Assembly: GCF_013363995.1 (NCBI RefSeq)
Contig: NZ_JABWGO010000012.1
Location: 186,001-250,000, forward strand
Length of the DNA: 64,000 nucleotides
Reading direction: 5' to 3'
Source of the DNA: Nonomuraea rhodomycinica
Lineage (GTDB): Bacteria; Actinomycetota; Actinomycetes; Streptosporangiales; Streptosporangiaceae
Every line of letters begins with the position of its first letter. Positions within the stretch are counted from its first letter, which is position 1. A model generated the notes under the pieces. It was given only the letters and a program-made list of their open reading frames with translations. It was not told the origin of the DNA and ran no database searches. Shown here piece by piece: positions 42,028-50,261 of this stretch. Position numbers and translations under genes: made by a program.

Positions 42028-42064
42028 GAGAGCGGGCGCGCCCCGAGCGGCGCGCCCGGCTCTC
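42028..42064. terminator. Terminator of the EF-G-like gene
   Basis: GAGAGC plus GGGCGCGCC (42028-42042) pair with GGCGCGCCC and GCTCTC (42049-42064) with a one-base bulge, loop CCGAGC. It lies in the gap between two leftward genes, next to the stop at 42106. Confidence 0.75.
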
Positions 42065-42105
42065 CACGCGGTCCCGCTCCCCGGCCTGCGGCCGGGACGC
42101 TCGGC

Positions 42106-44244
42106 TCAGTCCGTGGCCGTGACCTTGCCCGCCAGGTGCGACGGCAGCGGCTCGTACCTCAGGAACGTCCGCGTGAACGTCCCCGTCCCGTGCGACATCG
42201 AGCGCAGGTCGATCGCGTACCGGGTGATCTCCAGCTGCGGCACCTCGGCCTTGACCAGCGTGCGGCCCGTGCCGACCGGCTCGGTGCCGAGCACCCGGCC
42301 GCGCCGCGACGACAGGTCGGACATCACCGAGCCCACGTAGTCGTCGGCCACCAGCACCGACAGCTCGTCCACCGGCTCCAGCAGGAGCGTCGGCACCTTG
42401 GCGGCGGCCTCCTTGAGCGCGAGCTGGCCCGCGATCTGGAAGGCCATGTCGGAGGAGTCCACCGAGTGTGCCTTGCCGTCGTACAGCGTCACCCGCACGT
42501 CCACCATCGGGTAGCCGGCCACCACGCCGCGCTCCATCTGGGCCCGCACGCCCTTCTCCACCGACGGGATGAACTGCCGCGGCACCACCCCGCCGACGAT
42601 CTTGTCCACGAACTCGAAGCCGCCGCCGGAGGGCAGCGGCTCGACCTCGATGTGGCAGATGGCGTACTGGCCGTGCCCGCCGGTCTGCTTGACGTTGCGG
42701 CCCATGGCCTGGCACCTGCCGCCGAACGTCTCGCGCAGCGGCACCCGCAGCTCCACCCGCTCGACCTCGACGCCGTGGCGCTTGGCCAGCCGGTCGAGCA
42801 GCACGTCCGTGTGGGCCTCGCCCATGCACCACAGCACGAGCTGCTTGGTCTCGGGGTTGTTCTCCAGCCGCAGCGTCGGGTCCTCGGCGACGAGCCGGGC
42901 CAGCGCCTGCGACAGCTTGTCCTCGTCGGCCTTGGACTTGGCCTGGATGGCGACGGGCAGCAGCGGGTCGGGCATCTGCCAGGCGGTCATGAGCAGCGGC
43001 CGCTCCACCTCCGACAGCGTGTCACCGGTCTCGGCCCGCGACAGCTTGGCGACGGCGACGATGTCGCCCGCGACGCCCTTGGCGGCGGGCCGCTGCTGCT
43101 TGCCCAGCGGACACGTCAGGGTGCCGATGCGCTCGTCGACGTCGTGGTCCTCGTGGCCGCGCTCGGCCAGGCCGTGCCCGGAGACGTGCACGGTCATGTC
43201 GGGACGCAGCGTGCCGGAGAAGATCCGCACGAGGCTGATGCGGCCCACGTACGGGTCGCTCGTGGTCTTGACCACCTCGGCGACCAGCGGCCCGTCCGGG
43301 TCGCAGGTGACGTCCGCGACCGGCTTGCCGTCGAGGGTGGTGATCTCCGGCAGGGGGTGCTCCAGCGGCGACGGGAACCCCTGGGTGATCAGCTCCAGCA
43401 CCTCCATGGCGCCGACGCCGATGCCCGAGCAGAGCACCGGGTAGAAGCTGCCGCGGGCGACGGCCTTCTCCAGGTCCTCGATCAGCACCTTGGTGTCGAT
43501 CGGGTCGCCCTGGAGGTAGCGGTCCATGAGCGACTCGTCCTCGCTCTCCTGGATGATCCCCTCGATAAGGACGCCGCGGTACTCCTCGATCCGCTCCTCG
43601 TACTCGGCCCCGGGGTCCTTCTCCGTGCGCGTGCCGGTGGCGTAGTTGTAGAACTTCTGCGACAGCAGCCCGATCAGGCCGTTGACGTGCCCGTTGGTGA
43701 TCACCGGCAGGTAGAGGGGGGCGACGCCGTCGCCGAAGGCGTCCTGGCAGGTGGCGAGCACCTCGTCGAAGTCCGCCCGCTGATGGTCGATCTTGGTGAT
43801 CACGACGGCGCGGGGCATGCCGACCCCGGCGCACTCCTCCCACAGCATCCGGGTGAGCCCGTCGATGCCCTCCGCCGCCGACACGACGAACAGGGCGGCG
43901 TCCGCGGCGCGCAGGCCGGCGCGCAGGTCGCCCACGAAGTCGGCGTAACCGGGGGTGTCCAGAAGGTTGATCTTCACGCCGTTGTGCGTGAGAGGCGCCA
44001 GGGCCAGGTTGACCGACCGCTGCTGGCGCACCTCCACCTCGTCGAAGTCGCTGACCGTGTTGCCGTCCTCGACCCGGCCCGCCCGCTGGATGGTGCCGGT
44101 GGCGGTCAGCAGTTGTTCGACGAGGGTCGTCTTGCCCGCTCCCGAATGGCCGACCAGCACGACGTTGCGTATCGCGTCCGCACTGTCGGCCGATGGTGCC
44201 CTGCCCGCGGCTCCCATGGCCGCGCCCGGGTTCTTCTCCGCCAC
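42106..44244 (-). CDS. Elongation factor G-like translational GTPase (EF-G2 type)
   Basis: 712 residues, close to EF-G size. G1 GHSGAGKTTL, G3 DTPGYADF and G4 TKID are intact, and EF-G domains II-V follow. The G2/switch I motif, RGITI in true EF-G, is replaced by RSVNLAL, as in the EF-G2 paralogues of actinobacteria. It may not replace FusA in elongation. GTG start at 44244 after GGAGG. Inserted antisense within the pgsA cluster. Confidence 0.9.
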   Translation of the reverse strand: MAEKNPGAAMGAAGRAPSADSADAIRNVVLVGHSGAGKTTLVEQLLTATGTIQRAGRVEDGNTVSDFDEVEVRQQRSVNLALAPLTHNGVKINLLDTPGYADFVGDLRAGLRAADAALFVVSAAEGIDGLTRMLWEECAGVGMPRAVVITKIDHQRADFDEVLATCQDAFGDGVAPLYLPVITNGHVNGLIGLLSQKFYNYATGTRTEKDPGAEYEERIEEYRGVLIEGIIQESEDESLMDRYLQGDPIDTKVLIEDLEKAVARGSFYPVLCSGIGVGAMEVLELITQGFPSPLEHPLPEITTLDGKPVADVTCDPDGPLVAEVVKTTSDPYVGRISLVRIFSGTLRPDMTVHVSGHGLAERGHEDHDVDERIGTLTCPLGKQQRPAAKGVAGDIVAVAKLSRAETGDTLSEVERPLLMTAWQMPDPLLPVAIQAKSKADEDKLSQALARLVAEDPTLRLENNPETKQLVLWCMGEAHTDVLLDRLAKRHGVEVERVELRVPLRETFGGRCQAMGRNVKQTGGHGQYAICHIEVEPLPSGGGFEFVDKIVGGVVPRQFIPSVEKGVRAQMERGVVAGYPMVDVRVTLYDGKAHSVDSSDMAFQIAGQLALKEAAAKVPTLLLEPVDELSVLVADDYVGSVMSDLSSRRGRVLGTEPVGTGRTLVKAEVPQLEITRYAIDLRSMSHGTGTFTRTFLRYEPLPSHLAGKVTATD

Positions 44245-44487
44245 ATCGCCTCCGGTCTCGTGGGACGAGACGGCCCGCTCCGGCGGCCTGACCCGCGGCC
44301 AGGCGCCCGGCCGGGCATCCTCTCCCGTGTCGTCGGTTCGAGTTCCAACGCCGCGCCCGCGCGGAGGGTGAAGCAGGACCGCATGAACAGACGCGGTGTG
44401 TTCACCAAATACCCGTGTGGCGGATATCACAAGGGGGGTGAGGCAAAGAAAGTGGCCGGGCCCGGGATGGCCTACGATCAGAGCGCG

Positions 44488-45090
44488 ATGCTGAAACTCC
44501 TGCGTCCGGCCGTCACCCGGATACTCACCCCGCTGGGCAGGGCCCTGGTCCGCCACGGGATCGGACCCAACATGGTCACCGCGATCGGCACCCTCGGCAC
44601 CGTGGCCGCGGCCCTGCTGTTCTTCCCCGCGGGTCTGCTGGCCGCCGGCGCGTTGGTGATCACCGTGTTCGTGCTGTTCGACCTGCTCGACGGCGTGGTC
44701 GCGCGGCTCGGCGGCGGGGGCGGCAGCACCTGGGGAGCCTTTCTCGACAGCACGCTCGACCGGGTCGCCGACGCCGCGATCTTCTGCGGGCTCATCCTGT
44801 ACTTCTTCGCCGAGGGCGACCTGCTGATGGCGTCGGTCACGCTGTTCTGCCTGGTGGCGGGCGCTCTGGTGTCCTACGCCAAGGCCCGGGCAGAGGGGCT
44901 GGGGCTGACCTGCGACGTGGGGCTGGCCGAGCGGCCCGAGCGGCTGGTGGTGGCGCTGGTGGCCAGCTTCCTGGCCGGGCTGGGGGTGCCGTACGTGCTG
45001 GCTGCCGGCATGTGGTTGCTCGCGGCGGCCAGCGCTGTCACCGTGGTGCAGCGCGTGGTCCACGTCCACCGGCAGACGAGGGAGCGATGA
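44488..45090 (+). CDS. pgsA: Phosphatidylinositol phosphate synthase (CDP-alcohol phosphotransferase)
   Basis: 200 residues with about six membrane helices. The catalytic signature is DGVVAR ... G ... D ... D (DGVVARLGGGGGSTWGAFLD), with nine residues between AR and G. Its position before the acyltransferase and pimA matches the mycobacterial PgsA/PIPS that makes phosphatidylinositol phosphate from CDP-DAG and inositol-1-phosphate. TACGAT at 44473 gives a nearly leaderless start at ATG 44488. Confidence 0.93.
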   Translation: MLKLLRPAVTRILTPLGRALVRHGIGPNMVTAIGTLGTVAAALLFFPAGLLAAGALVITVFVLFDLLDGVVARLGGGGGSTWGAFLDSTLDRVADAAIFCGLILYFFAEGDLLMASVTLFCLVAGALVSYAKARAEGLGLTCDVGLAERPERLVVALVASFLAGLGVPYVLAAGMWLLAAASAVTVVQRVVHVHRQTRER

Positions 45091-45995
45091 GCGACAAGCC
45101 GTCCGTCACCGACCGGGTCGTCGCCGCGGGGTTCGCGGCGGGCTGGCGGCTCGTGCCGCTGCTGCCGCGCGGGCTGACCGCGGGCGCCTTCCGGCTGGCC
45201 GCCGACCGGGTCTGGGCGCGGCGCGGCAAGTCCGTGCTCCGCCTGGAGTCCAACCTGGCGCGGGTGACCGGGCTCGCCCCGGGCAGCCCGGAGCTGGGGG
45301 AGCTGACCAGGGCCGGCATGCGGTCCTACTTCCGCTACTTCGAGGAGATCTTCCGGCTGCCGTCCCTCCCGGTCGAGGAGGTCGTGCGGCGCACCCACGT
45401 CACCGGGGCCGAGCACATCTTCGACACCGTGGCCGCCGGGCGCGGCGTCGTGCTGGCGCTGCCGCACATGGGCAACTGGGACCAGGCGGGCGCCTGGCTG
45501 GTCGGCGTGGGCCACCCGTTCGCCACGGTCGCCGAGCGGCTGCGCCCCGAGTCGCTGTTCCGCCGCTACGTCGCCTTCCGCGAGAGCCTTGGCATGGAGG
45601 TGCTGCCGCTCACGGGCGGCGACGGCCACAACTTCGCGACGCTGGCCATCCGCGTACGGCGGGGCGGCGTCGTCTGCCTGCCGGCCGAGCGCGACCTGAC
45701 CAAGAGCGGCGTGGAGGTCGACTTCTTCGGCGCCCGCACCAAGATGCCCGCCGGGCCGCCGCTGCTGGCGGTCCAGACCGGCGCGGCCCTGCTGCCGGCC
45801 ACCGTCTACTTCCACGGCGACGACTGGGGCATCGACATCCACGAGGAGATCCCGGTGCCGGCCGAGGGCACCCGCCAGGAGAAGGTGGCGGCGATGGCGC
45901 AGAGCCTCGCCCACGTCTTCGAGAAGGGCATCACCGCCCACCCCGAGGACTGGCACATGCTGCAGCGGCTGTGGCTGGAGGACCTGCCGCGATGA
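45087..45995 (+). CDS. patA: Phosphatidylinositol mannoside acyltransferase
   Basis: 302 residues. The LpxL/HtrB-type acyltransferase motif HxxxxD is at HMGNWDQAG, and CLPAERDLTKSG is the second conserved block. It acylates PIM mannose in the cytoplasmic leaflet (family knowledge). ATG overlaps the pgsA stop (ATGA), and pimA starts within its own stop. Confidence 0.93.
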   Translation: MSDKPSVTDRVVAAGFAAGWRLVPLLPRGLTAGAFRLAADRVWARRGKSVLRLESNLARVTGLAPGSPELGELTRAGMRSYFRYFEEIFRLPSLPVEEVVRRTHVTGAEHIFDTVAAGRGVVLALPHMGNWDQAGAWLVGVGHPFATVAERLRPESLFRRYVAFRESLGMEVLPLTGGDGHNFATLAIRVRRGGVVCLPAERDLTKSGVEVDFFGARTKMPAGPPLLAVQTGAALLPATVYFHGDDWGIDIHEEIPVPAEGTRQEKVAAMAQSLAHVFEKGITAHPEDWHMLQRLWLEDLPR

Positions 45996-47122
45996 GGGTC
46001 GGCATCGTGTGCCCGTACTCCTGGGACATGCCGGGCGGGGTCAAGCAGCACATCGACGACCTGGCGCAGGCGCTCATCGCCCAGGACCACGAGGTGTCGG
46101 TCATCGCGCCGGCCGCCGACGACGACGAGCTGCCGCCGTACGTGGTGGGCGCCGGACGCGCGGTGCCCGTGCCGTACAACGGGTCGGTGGCGCGCATGTC
46201 GTTCGGCTTCCTGTCGGCGGCGCGGGTGCGCCGCTGGGTGCGCACCGGCGAGTTCGACGTGCTGCACATCCACGAGCCGCTGATCCCGAGCCTCGGCGTG
46301 CTGGCGTGCTGGGCGGCCAGAGGCCCGATCGTGGCGACCTTCCACGCCTCCTTCACCCGCTCGCGGGCGATCGCCGTGGCCGAGCCGCTGCTGCGCAGCG
46401 CGCTGGAGAAGCTGAGCGGGCGCATCGCCGTGTCCGACGCGGCCCGCAAGAGCCTGGTCGAGCAGTTCGGCGGCGACACCGTGCTCATCCCCAACGGGGT
46501 GACGGTGGCGCGCTACACCTCGGCCGAGCCGCTGGACGGCTGGGGGCCCGACGGGGCCACGATCGGCTTCCTCGGCCGCATGGACGAGGAGCGCAAGGGC
46601 CTGCCGATCCTGCTCGACGCCTTCGCCGAGCTGGGCCCGGCCCGGCCCGGCCTCAAGCTGCTGATCGCCGGGCCGGGCGACGCCAAGGACGTCTACGAGC
46701 GGCTGCCGCGCGAGCTGCACGAGCGGGTGACCGTGCTCGGCATGGTCAGCGAGGCCGACAAGATCCGCGCCTACCACTCGGTGGACGTCTTCTGCGCGCC
46801 CAACACGCGCGGCGAGAGCTTCGGCATCGTGCTGGCCGAGGCGATGGCGTCCGGGGCGACCGTGCTGGCCAGCGACATCCCGGCGTTCCGCAAGGTGCTG
46901 GGGGAGGGGCAGGCGGGGGCGCTGTTCGCCAACGGCGACCCGTCGTCGCTGGCGCGCGAGGCGGCGGCGCTGCTCGACGCGCCCGAGCGGCGCGCCAAGC
47001 TGGCCGAGGAGGCGCTGGTCGCGGTCCAGAAGTACGACTGGTCGACGGTGGCGCGCGACGTGGTCCGCGTGTACGAGACGGTGACGACCGCGGGCGCGGG
47101 CCGCGTCGAGGAAGACCTGTGA
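45992..47122 (+). CDS. pimA: Phosphatidylinositol mannosyltransferase
   Basis: 376 residues, GT4/GT-B fold. N-terminal MRVGIVCPYSWDMPGGVKQH, HIHEPLIPSLG in the acceptor domain, GRMDEERKGLPILL and the donor motif APNTRGESFGIVLAEAMASG are present. Transfers mannose from GDP-Man to phosphatidylinositol. Overlaps patA by 4 bases. A 38-bp duplication directly follows its stop codon. Confidence 0.95.
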   Translation: MRVGIVCPYSWDMPGGVKQHIDDLAQALIAQDHEVSVIAPAADDDELPPYVVGAGRAVPVPYNGSVARMSFGFLSAARVRRWVRTGEFDVLHIHEPLIPSLGVLACWAARGPIVATFHASFTRSRAIAVAEPLLRSALEKLSGRIAVSDAARKSLVEQFGGDTVLIPNGVTVARYTSAEPLDGWGPDGATIGFLGRMDEERKGLPILLDAFAELGPARPGLKLLIAGPGDAKDVYERLPRELHERVTVLGMVSEADKIRAYHSVDVFCAPNTRGESFGIVLAEAMASGATVLASDIPAFRKVLGEGQAGALFANGDPSSLAREAAALLDAPERRAKLAEEALVAVQKYDWSTVARDVVRVYETVTTAGAGRVEEDL

Positions 47123-47200
47123 CGCCGGGAGCGCCCGGCCTCGTGGAGTGAGACCTGTGACGCCGGGAGCGCCCGGCCTCGTGGAGGAAGACCTGTGACG
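47113..47200. repeat. 38-bp tandem duplication between pimA and the next gene
   Basis: A 36-base sequence beginning AGACCTGTGACGCCGGGAGC occurs at 47113-47148 and 47151-47186, period 38. A third partial copy (AGACCTGTGACG) starts at 47189. Each copy carries CTGTGA, the pimA stop overlapping a GTG. Deleting 76 bp would put the next gene's GTG in direct GTGA overlap with the pimA stop. Confidence 0.9.
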
Positions 47201-47737
47201 TCCACCCTGATCGTGCTGATCGCGGGCATCGTGGTGGTGCTCACCGCCGTGTACGTCTCCTGGCGGGCGGGCCGCCTGGACCGGCTGCACATCCGGCTGG
47301 AGCTGGCCCGCGAGGCGCTGGACGCCGCCCTCATGCGCCGCCGGGCGGTCGTGCTGGAGCTGGCCGGCTCCCGGCTGCTCGACCCGGCCACCTCGCTCGT
47401 GCTGGCCGCCGCGGCCCACGAGGCCCGCATCGCCGGGCCCGAGGAGCGCGAGCACGCCGAGAGCGACCTGTCGCGCGCCCTGCGCGCCGCCGTGGACCAG
47501 GAGCGCTTCCGCGAGAAGCTGTCGGAGGCGCCCGGCGGCCCCGACCTGCTGGAGGAGCTCGACGCGGCCGTGGCCAAGGTCGTCTACTCGCGCCGCTTCT
47601 ACAACAACGCCGTCGGCGTCACCCGTACGGCGCAGCGCCGCTGGCTGGCCAGGACCCTGCGCCTGGCCGGGCACACCGAGTTCCCGTCGTTCTTCGAGAT
47701 CGACGACGATCCTCCGGCGGCCATGGCAACTGAATGA
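47195..47737 (+). CDS. LemA-like membrane-anchored protein
   Basis: 180 residues. A membrane helix at residues 5-24 (LIVLIAGIVVVLTAVYVSWR) is followed by long helices and a LemA-like ending: VVYSRRFYNNAVGVTRTAQR and FPSFFEIDDD. Faces the cytoplasm or outside depending on anchor topology. GTG at 47195 lies inside the partial third repeat. Function unknown; conserved after pimA in actinomycetes. Confidence 0.7.
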   Translation: MTSTLIVLIAGIVVVLTAVYVSWRAGRLDRLHIRLELAREALDAALMRRRAVVLELAGSRLLDPATSLVLAAAAHEARIAGPEEREHAESDLSRALRAAVDQERFREKLSEAPGGPDLLEELDAAVAKVVYSRRFYNNAVGVTRTAQRRWLARTLRLAGHTEFPSFFEIDDDPPAAMATE

Positions 47738-47801
47738 CCCCGATTTGGCCCGGCCGGTAAGCTTCTTCCATTTTCCGGGCCGAAGCGGAGGAGTCGTACA
47801 G

Positions 47802-48821
47802 GTGCGCCTATCCCGGTTGATCGCCGTCACGCTGGCAGGAGCAGCGGTCGTGCCGCCGCTGGCGGCGTGCTCGTCGGACGAGCCCGCTCCCGGCAAGGTC
47901 CCCCAGGCGGCCACCTCCGCGCCGGCCTCCGCCGAGCCGACGGACGAGCCGGACCTGCACCCGTTCACCGGCAAGCCGGCGACGGCGCTCAGGCCGGTGC
48001 TCGCGGTGAAGATCGAGAACACCGCGGCCGGCAAGCCGCAGCTCGGCCTCAAGAGCGCCGACATCGTCTACGTCGAGCAGGTCGAGGCCGGTCTGACCCG
48101 GCTCATGGCGATCTTCTCCTCGAAGATCCCGCCCAAGGTCGGCCCGGTCCGCAGCGCCCGCATCTCCGACCTGCACATCGTGCCGCAGTTCGGCAAGCCG
48201 GCCTTCGCCTACTCCGGCGCGCAGACCAAGATGCTGCCGTTCATCGCGCAGGCCTCGCTGTGGGACGTCTCCGACAGCCGCGCCCCCGGCGCGTACTTCC
48301 GCCAGCCGGGCCGCGTCGCCCCGTACAACCTGTTCGCCAACACCAAGGAGCTGCTCGCCAAGGCGCCCAAGGCGAGCAAGGCCAAGGACATCGGCCTGAC
48401 CTTCGGCGACGCCCCGGCCGAGGGCGGCGTGGACAAGACGTCGTACACGGTCCGCTGGCCCGGCGCGCGCTTCACCTTCGCCTGGTCGGAGGAGAAGAAG
48501 CAGTGGCTGATCTGGCAGGACGGCAAGAAGGACATGGCGGCCGAGGGCGGCCAGCTCAGCGCGCCCACGGTGGTGGTGCAGTACACCAAGACCGAGCGCT
48601 CGCAGTTCCACGACAAGAACCAGAGCTACACGCCGCTCGTCCACTCCGTGGGCAAGGGGTCGGCGATCGTGCTGCGCGACGGCAAGGCGTACAAGGCGCG
48701 CTGGGAGCGCAAGTCCGAGGAGGAGGGCACGACGTTCACCACCGAGAGCGGCGAGCCGATGAACTTCGCCCCGGGCCAGGTGTGGATCGCCCTGGCGAGC
48801 CGCAAGCCCGTCACGCCGTGA
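47802..48821 (+). CDS. DUF3048 lipoprotein (YerB-like)
   Basis: 339 residues, GTG start at 47802 after GGAGGAG. The lipobox VPPLAAC anchors it at Cys23. A Thr/Ser/Pro-rich linker precedes the DUF3048 domain, with VLAVKIENTAAGKPQLGLK, IVYVEQVEAGLTRLMAIFS and VGPVRSARISDLHI. The family resembles Bacillus YerB; function unknown, probably envelope-associated. Confidence 0.85.
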   Translation: MRLSRLIAVTLAGAAVVPPLAACSSDEPAPGKVPQAATSAPASAEPTDEPDLHPFTGKPATALRPVLAVKIENTAAGKPQLGLKSADIVYVEQVEAGLTRLMAIFSSKIPPKVGPVRSARISDLHIVPQFGKPAFAYSGAQTKMLPFIAQASLWDVSDSRAPGAYFRQPGRVAPYNLFANTKELLAKAPKASKAKDIGLTFGDAPAEGGVDKTSYTVRWPGARFTFAWSEEKKQWLIWQDGKKDMAAEGGQLSAPTVVVQYTKTERSQFHDKNQSYTPLVHSVGKGSAIVLRDGKAYKARWERKSEEEGTTFTTESGEPMNFAPGQVWIALASRKPVTP

Positions 48822-48994
48822 CGTACAAATATCCTGAAAAATCATGACATGGTGGTGTGTGGGGTGGAGGCCCCTCCAGGACCTACCATGGGTTTGACAA
48901 CTGACCGTAGGCGCAGGAGAGGCAGCCGGCCCCGACCCCCGACGACGGGACGACGGGCGCGGCCGGCTCGACAGCAGAGTTCGTGAGGAAGACC

Positions 48995-49927
48995 GTGTCC
49001 AGCAGCACGCCCGAAGCTCCGTCCACCCCCGGGCCGGCCACCGGCCCCGTCACCGGAACGGCCCGCGTCAAGCGCGGCATGGCCGAGATGCTCAAGGGCG
49101 GCGTCATCATGGACGTCGTCACCCCCGAGCAGGCGAAGATCGCCGAAGACGCCGGCGCGGTCGCCGTGATGGCCCTGGAGCGCGTGCCGGCCGACATCCG
49201 CGCGCAGGGCGGCGTGTCCCGGATGAGCGACCCCGACATGATCGACGGCATCATCTCCGCGGTGTCGATCCCCGTCATGGCCAAGGCCCGCATCGGCCAC
49301 TTCGTCGAGGCCCAGGTGCTCCAGTCGCTGGGCGTCGACTACATCGACGAGTCCGAGGTGCTGACCCCGGCCGACTACGCCAACCACATCGACAAGTGGC
49401 AGTTCACCGTGCCGTTCGTGTGCGGGGCGACCAACCTCGGCGAGGCATTGCGCCGCATCACCGAGGGGGCGGCCATGATCCGCTCCAAGGGCGAGGCCGG
49501 CACCGGCGACGTCTCCAACGCCGTCACCCACATGCGCACGATCCGCGGCGAGATCAAGCGCCTCACGTCCCTGCCCGAGGACGAGCTGTACGTCGCGGCC
49601 AAGGAGCTGCAGGCGCCGTACGAGCTGGTCGCCGAGGTGGCCCGCACCGGCAAGCTGCCGGTCGTGCTGTTCACCGCGGGCGGCATCGCCACCCCGGCCG
49701 ACGCCGCGATGATGATGCAGCTCGGCGCCGAGGGCGTGTTCGTCGGCTCCGGCATCTTCAAGTCGGGCGACCCGGCCAAGCGGGCCGCGGCCATCGTCAA
49801 GGCCACGACCTTCCACGACGACCCCGACGTCGTCGCCAAGGTCTCGCGCGGCCTGGGCGAGGCCATGGTCGGCATCAACGTCGACGAGATCCCGCAGCCG
49901 CACCGCCTGGCCGAGCGCGGCTGGTGA
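48995..49927 (+). CDS. pdxS: Pyridoxal 5'-phosphate synthase subunit PdxS
   Basis: 310 residues. VKRGMAEMLKGGVIMDVVTP, MALERVPADIRAQGGVSRMS and PVMAKARIGHFVEAQVLQSL with catalytic lysines identify the synthase barrel that makes PLP from ribose-5-phosphate, glyceraldehyde-3-phosphate and glutamine-derived ammonia. GTG at 48995 after GAGGAAG; GTG at 48983 is an alternative. The partner PdxT is 4 kb away instead of adjacent. Confidence 0.96.
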   Translation: MSSSTPEAPSTPGPATGPVTGTARVKRGMAEMLKGGVIMDVVTPEQAKIAEDAGAVAVMALERVPADIRAQGGVSRMSDPDMIDGIISAVSIPVMAKARIGHFVEAQVLQSLGVDYIDESEVLTPADYANHIDKWQFTVPFVCGATNLGEALRRITEGAAMIRSKGEAGTGDVSNAVTHMRTIRGEIKRLTSLPEDELYVAAKELQAPYELVAEVARTGKLPVVLFTAGGIATPADAAMMMQLGAEGVFVGSGIFKSGDPAKRAAAIVKATTFHDDPDVVAKVSRGLGEAMVGINVDEIPQPHRLAERGW

Positions 49928-49934
49928 CCCTGCC

Positions 49935-49993
49935 GGCGACCGCCCGCGCTTCGTGGCGCCCCGCTCGGGGCCGCCGGGTCGCGGGCGGTCGCC
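49935..49993 (+). terminator. Long-stem hairpin after pdxS
   Basis: GGCGACCGCCCGCG (49935-49948) and CGCGGGCGGTCGCC (49980-49993) form a perfect 14-bp stem enclosing 31 bases. It lies 7 bases after the stop codon. Confidence 0.7.
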
Positions 49994-50146
49994 GTCCGGG
50001 CTCCCGGTCGACGGCGGGGCCGGGCGTGGTGCTCCGTGGGGCCGGGCGCAGGGCGATCATCGGCGCGTCGGCTCGGGGCGCGGCGCGTCGTTAGGGCATG
50101 ATCCTGTCCGGCGGGCGCCGGCCTCCATGAGGGTAATTTCCGATTA

Positions 50147-50176
50147 GGCGATATCCGCGAAGGATGTCGCCTTTTT
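50147..50176 (+). terminator. Intrinsic terminator with U-tract
   Basis: GGCGATATCC (50147-50156) pairs with GGATGTCGCC (50162-50171) with one T-G wobble, loop GCGAA, then five T residues. It is one of the few classical T-tract terminators in the window and lies upstream of the phoD gene. Confidence 0.8.
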
Positions 50177-50261
50177 CGTGTTGTGTGGTGTTCACCGGAG
50201 CGTCATGGGACTCCGTCAGGCTACGGACGTCCTCCACCCTTGATCGTCCCAGGAGCCACGC

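Larger units (their letters stand above)
49928..50261. other. Intergenic region after pdxS with two terminators
   Basis: 334 bases without a gene. It holds a long hairpin at 49935-49993, an intrinsic terminator at 50147-50176, and a short leader before phoD. No convincing promoter or riboswitch was seen. Confidence 0.5.

Noticed and set aside
42136..44480. Long rightward frame upstream of pgsA, antisense to the EF-G-like gene
   Set aside because: Only the last 200 codons (from ATG 44488) are pgsA; the rest is antisense to a real GTPase.
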